Shown one piece after another: positions 1 to 7,056 of a stretch of 16,928 bases of DNA. The translations under genes and the position numbers were made by a program. Under the pieces are notes generated by a model that saw only the letters and a list, made by a program, of their open reading frames with translations, did no database searches and was not told the DNA's origin. Position 1 is the stretch's first letter. Every line of letters begins with the position of its first letter. Origin of the DNA: CAIOSQ01 sp044359885 (GTDB lineage: Bacteria; Pseudomonadota; Alphaproteobacteria; CACIAM-22H2); NCBI GenBank assembly GCA_044359885.1, contig JBIKLI010000056.1:1-16928 (forward strand), read 5' to 3'.

Positions 1-693
1 CAGCACGAAGAAGATCAGCTTGAACGGAAGCGACACGACCGCCGGGGGCAGCATCATCATGCCCATCGACATCAGCACCGAAGCGACGACCATGTCGATG
101 ATCAGGAACGGCACGAACAGCAGGAAGCCGATCTCGAAGGCGCGCTTGAGTTCGCTGATCATGAAGGCCGGGATCAGCACGCGCAGCGGGATCTCCGACT
201 GCGCCGCGCCGTCGGGGATGTTGGCGATGTCGGCGAACAGCTTGATGTCCTGCGGCCGGGTATGGAGGAACATGAACTCCTGCAGCGGTCGCGAGATGCG
301 CGTGAAGGCCTCCATCTCGTCGATCCGGCCCTCGATCAGCGGCACGAGCCCGTCGCGATAGGCGGTTTCCAGCGTCGGCGCCATGACGAAGGCGGTCAGG
401 AACAGGGCAAGGCTGACCAGGACCGCGTTGGGCGGCGATTGCTGCAGCCCGATCGCGCTGCGCAGGAACGACAGCACGACGATGATGCGGGTGAACGAGG
501 TCACCATCATCAGGATGGACGGCGCCAGGCTGAGCACGCCCAGCAGCACGAAGAGCTGCACGATCCGCGCCGTGCTCGTCGGGCCGTCGCCGAAATCGAG
601 CGACAGGCTCTGCGCCGTCGCCGGATCCGGGACGATCGGCAGCAGCGCCAGGGCGACGAGGGCGGGGCGGCGGAGACGGGCGTGCGGAATCAT
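1..693 (-). CDS. fliP: Flagellar export gate protein FliP (C-terminus beyond the window)
   Basis: FliP is an integral membrane subunit of the flagellar type III export gate, forming the export channel with FliQ and FliR. The 231 visible residues start at ATG 693-691 with a hydrophobic signal-like segment (about residues 7-22, ending PATAQS). Family hallmarks follow: APSILMMVTSFTRIIVVLSF, then LRSAIGLQQSPPNAVLVSLA, the conserved TRPQD, and a late helical run with MSMGMMMLPPAVVSLPFKLI. The family is usually about 245-250 residues, so roughly 15-20 residues are missing beyond position 1. The ATG overlaps the fliO stop as ATGA, which indicates translational coupling. The identification is from family recall and is very secure. 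Confidence 0.97.
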   Translation of the reverse strand, partial: MIPHARLRRPALVALALLPIVPDPATAQSLSLDFGDGPTSTARIVQLFVLLGVLSLAPSILMMVTSFTRIIVVLSFLRSAIGLQQSPPNAVLVSLALFLTAFVMAPTLETAYRDGLVPLIEGRIDEMEAFTRISRPLQEFMFLHTRPQDIKLFADIANIPDGAAQSEIPLRVLIPAFMISELKRAFEIGFLLFVPFLIIDMVVASVLMSMGMMMLPPAVVSLPFKLIFFVL

Positions 694-1001
694 CGGGCGG
701 TGCCTTCGGTGGAGCCTGGGGGAACGGCCAAGGCGGGAGGAGCGGACACGGGGCCGGCGATCCGGGTGACGCCGTTCGGTCCGAGGGCGAGCAGGTATTC
801 GCGCGCGTCGCAGCGGACCAGCGCGAGCCGCGTGCGGGCGTCGAGCGGCACCGTCTCGATCACCGAAAGGCGACGCCGGGGCCGGCCACCGACGCCGGCC
901 ATGGCCTGACGCCTGCGCGCGATCCAGGCGAGGCCGAGGATGAGTGCCAGGACCGCGGCGAGGGCGGCCGCGAAGCGCAGATAGGTCTCCAGGTCGAACA
1001 T
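690..1001 (-). CDS. fliO: Flagellar biosynthesis protein FliO
   Basis: FliO is a small membrane protein that helps assemble the FliP ring of the flagellar export gate. This 103-residue product has one N-terminal membrane helix (about residues 7-27) followed by a basic stretch (ARRRQ). A cytoplasmic domain follows with the typical FliO pattern RRLSVIETVPLDARTRLALV and a tail rich in Ala and Pro. It is close in size to other short alphaproteobacterial FliO proteins. Its stop overlaps the fliP start by four bases, so the two genes form a leftward operon, divergent from flgB. FliO is a weakly conserved family. The call therefore rests on the helix and domain pattern together with the adjacent fliP. 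Confidence 0.9.
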   Translation of the reverse strand: MFDLETYLRFAAALAAVLALILGLAWIARRRQAMAGVGGRPRRRLSVIETVPLDARTRLALVRCDAREYLLALGPNGVTRIAGPVSAPPALAVPPGSTEGTAR

Positions 1002-1074
1002 CGCGGATCCGGATTGGTCCAGTGGAGGCCGCCATGTCCGGCGGATCGGCGTGGCCGAGTCTAGGCCGTCATGG

Positions 1075-1091
1075 TTAACGCCCGGCTAAGC
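1075..1091 (+). promoter_or_regulatory. CtrA-like binding site, left copy
   Basis: The sequence reads TTAACGCCCGGCTAAGC. It matches the Caulobacter CtrA consensus TTAA-N7-TTAA at seven of eight fixed bases, the second half being CTAA. On the opposite strand the left half extends to TTAACCAT. Its placement in a flagellar divergent promoter fits known CtrA control of class II flagellar genes. Function is inferred. Confidence 0.5.
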
Positions 1092-1114
1092 GATGGCAAG
1101 TCGCGAGAGGTCCC

Positions 1115-1131
1115 GCTTTACCGGTCGTTAA
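1115..1131 (-). promoter_or_regulatory. CtrA-like binding site, right copy, inverted
   Basis: Read on the minus strand this is TTAACGACCGGTAAAGC, identical to the left copy at 14 of 17 positions and in the opposite orientation. It also matches TTAA-N7-TTAA at seven of eight fixed bases, the second half being TAAA. The two copies are separated by 23 bp. This arrangement could serve the two divergent transcription units. Confidence 0.5.
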
Positions 1132-1189
1132 GCCTGCCCTGCGATCATCGTCACGTTGGCCCGGCGGCGAGGCGGCAGCGGATCAGGCG

Positions 1190-1591
1190 ATGGATCTTTC
1201 CCGGCTACAGATCTTCTCGAAGTTCGTGCAGCGCATGAGCTGGCTGGGCGAACGCCAGAAGGTGCTGGCGCAGAACATCGCCAATGTCGACACGCCCGGC
1301 TACAAGGCGCGCGACATCCGGCCGTTCGAGTTCCGTCCGCCCGGTGCCGCGGGCGCCGGACGCCTCGGCATGGCGCAGTCGAGCCCGGCCCATTCGGTCG
1401 GCACCGACCAGAGCCTGGCGCAGGGCGGACTGACGGTGAAGCAGAAGGAGACGACGCAGTCCGGCAACTCGGTCACGCTCGACCATGAACTGATGAAATC
1501 CGCCGACACGGCGATGGACTACCAGCTCGTCACCAGCCTGTACCGCAAGCAGATCGGCATGATCCGGTCCGTGCTGACGCGCGGCGGCTGA
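1190..1591 (+). CDS. flgB: Flagellar proximal rod protein FlgB
   Basis: FlgB is a component of the proximal rod of the flagellar basal body in the periplasm, exported by the type III apparatus. The 133-residue product carries the rod and hook family N-terminal motif QKVLAQNIANVDTPGYKARD (about residues 24-43). Its C-terminal half includes the FlgB-like segment SVTLDHELMKSADTAMDYQL, followed by a helix pairing region near the end (SLYRKQIGMIRSVL). There is no cleavable signal peptide, as expected for rod proteins. It opens the rightward cluster flgB-flgC-fliE-fliQ-fliR-flhB. The start at ATG 1190 gives a normal-length N-terminus. Confidence 0.97.
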   Translation: MDLSRLQIFSKFVQRMSWLGERQKVLAQNIANVDTPGYKARDIRPFEFRPPGAAGAGRLGMAQSSPAHSVGTDQSLAQGGLTVKQKETTQSGNSVTLDHELMKSADTAMDYQLVTSLYRKQIGMIRSVLTRGG

Positions 1592-1614
1592 CATCCCGAA
1601 GGAGCAATACCGAC

Positions 1615-2025
1615 ATGAAATTCGCCTCGATCCTCAAGATTTCGGCCGCCGGCATGGACGCCCAGACGCTGCGCATGCGGATGGTCGCCGAGAACATGGC
1701 GAACGCCGACGTCGCGCCGAACCGGCCGGGCGAGGACCCCTACCGGCGCAAGATGCTGTCCTTCCGCAACGTCATGGACCGCGAGAGCGGCGTGCGCACG
1801 CTGCGCGCCGACCGCATCGTCCTCGACAAGCGGCCGTTCCAGACCCGTTACGAACCCTCGAATCCCTCGGCGGACGGCGCCGGCTATGTCAAGGTGCCCA
1901 ACGTCAACAGCATCATCGAGTCGATGGACATGCGCCAGGCCCAGCGCAGCTACGAAGCCAACCTGGGCGTGATCGAGGTGGCGAAGAACATGATCTCGCG
2001 GACGATCGACATCCTGCGCAGCTGA
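1615..2025 (+). CDS. flgC: Flagellar proximal rod protein FlgC
   Basis: FlgC is the second proximal rod subunit of the basal body. The 136-residue product begins with the family helix SAAGMDAQTLRMRMVAENMA and contains the diagnostic block YEPSNPSADGAGYVKVPNVN (about residues 79-98). A C-terminal helix with MDMRQAQRSYEANL follows. A good ribosome binding site (GAAGGAG, 1598-1604) lies 10 nt before ATG 1615. The gene follows flgB after a 23-bp gap, which fits co-transcription. Length and motifs are ordinary for the family. Confidence 0.97.
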   Translation: MKFASILKISAAGMDAQTLRMRMVAENMANADVAPNRPGEDPYRRKMLSFRNVMDRESGVRTLRADRIVLDKRPFQTRYEPSNPSADGAGYVKVPNVNSIIESMDMRQAQRSYEANLGVIEVAKNMISRTIDILRS

Positions 2026-2048
2026 CCGGCGGGTGAGGGGAGCGGCCA

Positions 2049-2357
2049 ATGAAGATCGGGTTCAACGCGGCGGCAGCCGCCTATTCCAGCGCCCTCAACC
2101 GCGCGCCGTCGACCGGCGACGGCGCGCCGGCGGCGGCGCCCGGCGGCTTCGCGGACCTTGTCCAGCGGGCGGCCGTGTCGGCGATCGGGACCATGCAGGC
2201 CGGCGAGGCCGCCACCTCTCGTGCCCTGTCGGGACCGACCAACATGGCCGAGGTCGTGACTGCCGTGTCCAATGCCGAGGTCACGCTCCAGGCCGCGGTC
2301 GCGGTTCGCGACAAGGTCATCCAGGCCTATCAGGACGTCATCCGCATGCCGATCTGA
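2049..2357 (+). CDS. fliE: Flagellar hook-basal body protein FliE
   Basis: FliE joins the MS ring to the proximal rod and is needed for export of rod proteins. The 102-residue product has an Ala-rich, loosely conserved N-terminal half. A conserved C-terminal part contains MAEVVTAVSNAEVTLQAAVA and VRDKVIQAYQDVIRMPI, the classic FliE ending. A purine-rich ribosome binding site (GAGGGGAG) precedes ATG 2049. The flgB-flgC-fliE order is the standard one. fliQ starts only five bases after the stop, so the genes are almost certainly one transcript. Confidence 0.96.
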   Translation: MKIGFNAAAAAYSSALNRAPSTGDGAPAAAPGGFADLVQRAAVSAIGTMQAGEAATSRALSGPTNMAEVVTAVSNAEVTLQAAVAVRDKVIQAYQDVIRMPI

Positions 2358-2362
2358 GCGCC

Positions 2363-2629
2363 ATGGAAGTCAACGACGTCCTCACCGTTTCCCGCGACGC
2401 CATGTGGGTCACGATCAAGCTCGCCGGGCCGATGATGGTGGTGGGGCTGGTCATCGGGCTCGTCGTGTCGCTGATCCAGGCACTGACCCAGATCCAGGAG
2501 ATGACGCTCGCCTTCGTGCCGAAGATCCTCGGGATCTTCGTCGTGTTCCTGGTCACGCTGCCCTTCATGGTCGCGACCCTGATCGGCTTCACGCGCGAAC
2601 TGGCGGCGCGGATCATCGGCGGTTTCTGA
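2363..2629 (+). CDS. fliQ: Flagellar export gate protein FliQ
   Basis: FliQ is a small two-helix membrane subunit of the type III export gate. The 88-residue product starts at ATG 2363 with MEVNDVLTVSRDAMW. It has membrane helices at about residues 17-38 and 51-75, separated by the strongly conserved QALTQIQEMTLAFVPKI. A longer upstream reading in the same frame would run through fliE and is not supported. The 5-bp gap after fliE lacks a strong ribosome binding site, which suggests translational coupling. The stop overlaps the fliR start in TGATG. Confidence 0.97.
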   Translation: MEVNDVLTVSRDAMWVTIKLAGPMMVVGLVIGLVVSLIQALTQIQEMTLAFVPKILGIFVVFLVTLPFMVATLIGFTRELAARIIGGF

Positions 2630-3402
2630 TGCCGCCGGTCCTGGCCGACATGCTGGCCGGCCAGGTGTGGTCGCTGTTCATCGTCTTCGTGCGCGTGGGC
2701 GCCGCCTTCGCGGTGCTGCCCGGCTTCTCGGAAAGCGTCGTGCCGCCGCGCATCCGCCTGCTGCTCGCGGCGATGACCACGGCCGTCGTCGCCCCGACGG
2801 TCGCGGGCGGTCTGCCGGCGCTGCCCGTCGAGCCGTCGGGCCTGTTCGCTGCGATCGGGGCCGAGGCCGTCGTCGGTCTTTTCCTCGGGCTGGTCGCGCG
2901 GCTGGTGATGGCGGCGGCGCAGGTGGCCGGCGTGATCATCGGCTTCCAGAGCGCTCTCGCGAGCGCCTACGCCTTCGATCCGGGGTCGCAGCAGCAGAGC
3001 ATCATCACCGCCTCCTGGATGACGATGCTGGCGCTCGTGGTCATGTTCGCGGCCGACCTCCACCATGTGCTGATCCGGGCCGTGGCGGATTCCTACGCGC
3101 TGTTCCCCGCCGGTCGCATGGTCGATCCGGGCGAGTTCGCCGAGGCCGCGACGCGCTTCGTCTCGCGCAGCTTCTCCCTCGGCGTCCGGATGGCCATGCC
3201 CTTCCTCGCCTATGCGACCCTGCTCTTCGTGGGCCTCGGCCTGATGCAGCGGCTGATGCCGCAGATGCAGGTCTTCTTCGTGTCCATGCCGCTGCAGGTC
3301 ATGCTGGGGCTGGTGCTGTTCGCCATGGGGGCCGGCACCGCGATGCTGATCTACGCCGAGGAGATGTCCCAGTCCCTCGGCGGCCTGCTGCGGCTGCGCT
3401 GA
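2629..3402 (+). CDS. fliR: Flagellar export gate protein FliR
   Basis: FliR is a polytopic membrane subunit that completes the FliP-FliQ-FliR export channel. Starting at ATG 2629, which shares one base with the fliQ stop, the product is 257 residues, the normal size. It is strongly hydrophobic, with helices at about residues 10-33, 42-60, 72-107, 130-147, 188-205 and 218-242. Family landmarks are GFQSALASAYAFDP (about 105-118) and RLMPQMQVFFVSMPLQV (about 208-224). The latter matches the FliR signature with Gln in place of the usual Asn. An earlier in-frame start would run back into fliE and is rejected. Confidence 0.96.
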   Translation: MPPVLADMLAGQVWSLFIVFVRVGAAFAVLPGFSESVVPPRIRLLLAAMTTAVVAPTVAGGLPALPVEPSGLFAAIGAEAVVGLFLGLVARLVMAAAQVAGVIIGFQSALASAYAFDPGSQQQSIITASWMTMLALVVMFAADLHHVLIRAVADSYALFPAGRMVDPGEFAEAATRFVSRSFSLGVRMAMPFLAYATLLFVGLGLMQRLMPQMQVFFVSMPLQVMLGLVLFAMGAGTAMLIYAEEMSQSLGGLLRLR

Positions 3403-3417
3403 GGACGGACGGGCGCG

Positions 3418-4506
3418 ATGGCCGAAGAGCAGGACGAAAGTTCGAAAACCGAGGACCCGACGCAGAAGCGGCTGGACGACGCGCGCAAGCGCGGCCAGGT
3501 CGCGCAGTCGCGCGAGGTCAACAACACGCTGATCCTGCTGGCCTCCACCCTGGCGCTCGCCGGGTTCACGCCGTGGATCGCGGATCGCTCGCGCCAGCTT
3601 TTCATCGCCTCGCTCGGCGAAGCGCATCTGGTGCGGGTCGGGCTCGAGGACGTCCAGGCGATCGCCACGGATCTCGTGCTGGCGATCGCACTGCTGTCCG
3701 GGCCCGTCGTCCTCGCGGCGCTGGTCGCCGGCATCGCCGCGGGCATCGCCCAGGTCGGCTTTATGGTGGCGCCGCAGGCGCTCAAGCCGCAGTTCAGCAA
3801 GATCTCGCCGCTCAAGGGGCTGTCGCGTCTGCTCTCGCTGTCGGCGCTGGTGGAGTTCGCGAAGGGCCTGCTGAAGATGGCGCTGGTGGCGTGGATCTTC
3901 TGGATCGTCGTCGTGCCGGCCTTCGACTCGCTGCCGCTGATGGTGCTGCGCGACGTCCAGCAGTCGCTGGTGGAGGTGTCGTCGCTGACGCTGAAGCTGC
4001 TCTTCGTCGTCGTCGCGGCGACGGTGGTGATCGCCGCGGCGGATCTTCTTTACCAGCGGTTGAAGCTGCAGCGCGAACTGCGGATGACGCGCACCGAACT
4101 GCAGGACGAGTTCAAGGAGCAGGAAGGCGACCCGATGGTCAAGGCCAAGCTGCGCCAGATCCGGCAGGAGCGCTCGCGCCGGCGGATGATGTCGGCGGTG
4201 CCGAAGGCCGACGTCGTGATCACCAACCCGACCCACTATGCGGTGGCGCTCAAATACGACCGCGACGCGATGGATGCCCCGGTCGTCGTCGCCAAGGGCA
4301 CGGACCGTGTCGCGCTGCGCATCCGCGAGATCGCGGAGGAGAACAAGGTGCCGATCGTCGAGAACCCGCCGCTGGCGCGCGCGCTGCACGCCTCGGTCGA
4401 CATCGATCGCGCCATCGATCCCGAACACTACAAGGCGGTGGCCGAGATCATCAGCTATGTCTGGCGCCTGAAGGCCGGCGCGCGCGGCGGCGCGCGGCCG
4501 TCCTGA
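3418..4506 (+). CDS. flhB: Flagellar export switch protein FlhB
   Basis: FlhB controls the switch of export specificity from rod and hook to filament substrates. The 362-residue product has the soluble N-terminal signature EDPTQKRLDDARKRGQVAQS and four membrane segments (about residues 36-54, 86-110, 151-168, 191-211). A cytoplasmic domain follows with the autocleavage motif NPTH at residues 270-273; cleavage is expected between Asn270 and Pro271, one residue off the Salmonella numbering. Conserved FLKLPKE-like elements appear as AKGTDRVALRIREIAEENKV and ENPPLARALH. It starts 15 bp after fliR with a purine-rich lead (GAGGACGG) and closes the flagellar cluster. Confidence 0.97.
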   Translation: MAEEQDESSKTEDPTQKRLDDARKRGQVAQSREVNNTLILLASTLALAGFTPWIADRSRQLFIASLGEAHLVRVGLEDVQAIATDLVLAIALLSGPVVLAALVAGIAAGIAQVGFMVAPQALKPQFSKISPLKGLSRLLSLSALVEFAKGLLKMALVAWIFWIVVVPAFDSLPLMVLRDVQQSLVEVSSLTLKLLFVVVAATVVIAAADLLYQRLKLQRELRMTRTELQDEFKEQEGDPMVKAKLRQIRQERSRRRMMSAVPKADVVITNPTHYAVALKYDRDAMDAPVVVAKGTDRVALRIREIAEENKVPIVENPPLARALHASVDIDRAIDPEHYKAVAEIISYVWRLKAGARGGARPS

Positions 4507-4539
4507 CGCGCGGATGACCGCGGGCGGCGGAAGGCGCTA

Positions 4540-4557
4540 GGATCGGCGCGTCGATCC
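4540..4557. repeat. Short palindrome between flhB and cckA
   Basis: GGATCG and CGATCC flank a six-base centre, in the 70-bp gap between flhB and cckA, about 20 bp before the cckA start. It could be a small RNA hairpin or an operator half-pair. No U-tract follows, so it is not a standard terminator. It may be chance in GC-rich DNA. Confidence 0.25.
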
Positions 4558-4576
4558 GACGGGAACCCCTCGCGCC

Positions 4577-7042
4577 ATGGAAACGAGCCACTGGCGGCGC
4601 CATGCCGCCGCCATCCTGCCGGCGGGCATCGTCGCCGCCGCGCTGCCGGCCATCGGTGCCGCGGCGGGCGCCGCGCTGGGCGCGTACGGCGATCCCGCGG
4701 CGCTCGCCGGTCTGGCGGCGCTCGGCGCGGCCGTCGGCGGGGCGCTGGGGGCGCTCGGCCGGGCGCGCCGTCTCGCCGGATGGCCCGCTTCGGCCGACCG
4801 CGAACGCATCCTCGGCCTGCTCGAAGGCGCCGATACGCGGGCACGGGCCGTCCTGGATCCGGCCGGCGGCATCGTATGGTCCAATCGCGCGTTCCGGGCC
4901 CTGTTCGGCGAGCGCGGGGCCGCGCCGCTCGGCTGGATCGCGGGGCGGTCCGAATTCGACGAGACGCTGCGGGCGACGCTGCGGCAGGCATGGGAGGACG
5001 GGTGCCGCGGGGCATCGCGGCGGCTGCCGGTGATCCTGACGGGCGCGCGCGACGAGGTGCGACACTGGGACATCTCGGTCGAAGCCTTCGCCGGGCGGCC
5101 GGGCTTCACCGCCTGGGAGGTCGACGACGTCACCGCGCAGCGGCGCATGGAGCGGATCCTTGCCGAGGAGCGAGCCAAGGCGGTCGACTTCCTGGAGCGC
5201 GCGCCGGTCGGGTTCTACGCCGTCGATGCCGCCGGCCGGTTCCTCTACACGAATGCGACGCTGGCCGAATGGATCGGCGCCGAGGACGGGGTGCGCCCGC
5301 GGTCGCTGCACGAGGTGCTCGCCGATCCGCCGCCGCCCGGGACGCCTGCGCACGACCCGATCGGCGGCGGGTTCCACGCCATGGGCGAGACGGCGCTGCG
5401 CGGCCGGGCCGGGCGCCGGATCCCGGTCTTCATCTCGCAGATCCCGGTGGTCGCGGCGGACGGCACGGTGTCGATCCGCGCGGTGGTCCGGGACCTCGGT
5501 CCCGAGCGCGACATGGCGGCCGCGCTGGCGCGCACCGAGCAGGGCTTCGCGCGGTTGTTCGAGGAGGCGCCGGTGGCGATCGCCCGGCTGGACGGCGCGG
5601 CGCGGATCGACGCCTGCAACGCCGCGTTCTGCCGCCTGTCCGGTCTGTCGCGCGCTGCCGCCCGCGGCCGCCCGCTGGTCGACTTCCTGCACCAGGACGA
5701 GCGCGCGGACGTGGCCACGCGGCTGGGCCGGATCCTGCGCGGCGAGGACCCGACCGGCGCCCTCGAGGCGCGCTTCGTCGCCGAGGGCGGTCGCGAGGCC
5801 TCGGTGTCGCTCTATGCCGCCCGCGTCGAGCAGGGGGCGTCGGGCGGCGCCGAACTGGTGCTGCACTTCCTCGACGTCAGCGACCGCAAGCGGCTGGAGG
5901 TCCAGTTCGCGCAGTCTCAGAAGATGCAGGCGGTCGGCCAGCTCGCCGGCGGCGTCGCCCACGACTTCAACAACCTGCTGACGGCGATGATCGGCTTCTG
6001 CGACCTGCTGCTGCTGCGCCACCGGCCCGGCGACGCGTCCTTCGCGGACATCATGCAGATCAAGCAGAACGCCAATCGCGCGGCCAATCTCGTGCGCCAG
6101 CTGCTGGCCTTCTCGCGGCAGCAGACGCTGAAGCCGACGGTGATCGACATCACCGACCCCTTGAGCGAGCTCATGCATCTGCTGCGGCGCCTGATCGGCG
6201 AGAACATCCAGCTGCAGATGAACCATGCCCGCGACCTTCATCTGGTGCGGGTCGACCAGGGCCAGTTCGAGCAGGTGGTCATCAATCTCGCCGTGAACGC
6301 GCGCGACGCGATGCCGCAAGGCGGCCGGCTGACCATCCGTACCGCCAACGTCGCCTTCGACCGGCCCGAGCCGCGCGGCGTCGAGACCGTGCCGGCCGGG
6401 GACTATGTGCTGATCGAGGTCGCGGATACCGGGGTCGGCATCCCGCCCGAGAACCTGGGCCGCATCTTCGAGCCGTTCTTCTCGACCAAGGAGGTCGGGT
6501 CGGGGACCGGCCTCGGCCTGTCGACCGTCTATGGCATCGTCAAGCAGACCGGCGGCTTCGTGTCGGTCGACTCGACCCTCGGCGCGGGCACGGTCTTCCG
6601 CATCCTGCTGCCGCGCTGGAAAGGCGAGGTGCCGAAGCCGGTGGAGCCGGTGGTCGAGGCGCGGCGCTCGGACACGACCGGCGCCGGCACGGTGATGCTG
6701 GTCGAGGACGAGGACGCGGTGCGACTGTTCTCGGCGCGCGCCCTGCGCAACAAGGGCTACAAGGTGATCGAGGCCAAGTCCGGCGACAACGCCCTCGAGC
6801 TTCTGGCGGCCAATCCGCAGGTCGACCTGATGGTGACCGACGTCGTGATGCCACAGATGGACGGCACGGAACTGATCAAGCGCGTGCGCGCCGAGCGGCC
6901 GGGCATGCGGGTGATCTGCATCTCAGGCTATGCCGAGGAGATGTTCCGCAAGCGCCTCGACAGCGCGGCCGACGTCCATTTCCTGCCCAAGCCCTTCACG
7001 CTCGAGCAGCTGGCCGGCAAGGTGAAGCAGGCGATGGCCTGA
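4577..7042 (+). CDS. cckA: CckA-type hybrid sensor histidine kinase
   Basis: CckA is the membrane hybrid kinase that starts the CckA-ChpT-CtrA phosphorelay of Alphaproteobacteria. The 821-residue product has two N-terminal hydrophobic segments (about residues 11-36 and 41-60) and three PAS-like regions (about 77-190, 203-312 and 323-440). The dimerization domain has the phosphoacceptor His462 in GGVAHDFNNLLTAMIGF. The ATPase domain has the N box around Asn574 and DTGVGIPP at 617-624. The receiver has Asp755 in VTDVVMP and Lys805 in FLPKPF. The stretch LLRRLIGENIQLQMNHARDL is characteristic of CckA rather than of a generic hybrid kinase. C. crescentus CckA, as I recall, is shorter (about 691 residues) with two PAS domains, so a third here is notable. 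The ribosome binding site is weak. It follows flhB after 70 bp. Confidence 0.95.
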   Translation: METSHWRRHAAAILPAGIVAAALPAIGAAAGAALGAYGDPAALAGLAALGAAVGGALGALGRARRLAGWPASADRERILGLLEGADTRARAVLDPAGGIVWSNRAFRALFGERGAAPLGWIAGRSEFDETLRATLRQAWEDGCRGASRRLPVILTGARDEVRHWDISVEAFAGRPGFTAWEVDDVTAQRRMERILAEERAKAVDFLERAPVGFYAVDAAGRFLYTNATLAEWIGAEDGVRPRSLHEVLADPPPPGTPAHDPIGGGFHAMGETALRGRAGRRIPVFISQIPVVAADGTVSIRAVVRDLGPERDMAAALARTEQGFARLFEEAPVAIARLDGAARIDACNAAFCRLSGLSRAAARGRPLVDFLHQDERADVATRLGRILRGEDPTGALEARFVAEGGREASVSLYAARVEQGASGGAELVLHFLDVSDRKRLEVQFAQSQKMQAVGQLAGGVAHDFNNLLTAMIGFCDLLLLRHRPGDASFADIMQIKQNANRAANLVRQLLAFSRQQTLKPTVIDITDPLSELMHLLRRLIGENIQLQMNHARDLHLVRVDQGQFEQVVINLAVNARDAMPQGGRLTIRTANVAFDRPEPRGVETVPAGDYVLIEVADTGVGIPPENLGRIFEPFFSTKEVGSGTGLGLSTVYGIVKQTGGFVSVDSTLGAGTVFRILLPRWKGEVPKPVEPVVEARRSDTTGAGTVMLVEDEDAVRLFSARALRNKGYKVIEAKSGDNALELLAANPQVDLMVTDVVMPQMDGTELIKRVRAERPGMRVICISGYAEEMFRKRLDSAADVHFLPKPFTLEQLAGKVKQAMA

Positions 7043-7056
7043 CCGCGGGGCTCCGT

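Larger units (their letters stand above)
1002..1189. promoter_or_regulatory. Divergent flagellar control region between fliO and flgB
   Basis: This 188-bp spacer separates the leftward fliO-fliP genes from the rightward flgB cluster and must hold promoters for both. It contains two inverted CtrA-like boxes (listed separately). I found no convincing sigma-54 promoter (GG-N10-GC) and no clean sigma-70 pair. The flgB ribosome binding site is weak; GAGG at about 1169-1172 is the best purine run. Confidence 0.6.

Noticed and set aside
1140..1180. Possible sigma-54 flagellar promoter before flgB
   Set aside because: TTGGCCCGG at about 1155 looked promising, but the GG-N10-GC spacing required for sigma-54 is not met.
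2338..4428. Very long open frame on the minus strand opposite fliQ-fliR-flhB
   Set aside because: It is antisense to three well-supported flagellar genes. The product is His-, Arg- and Gln-rich with no family resemblance, a typical by-product of high-GC codon use.
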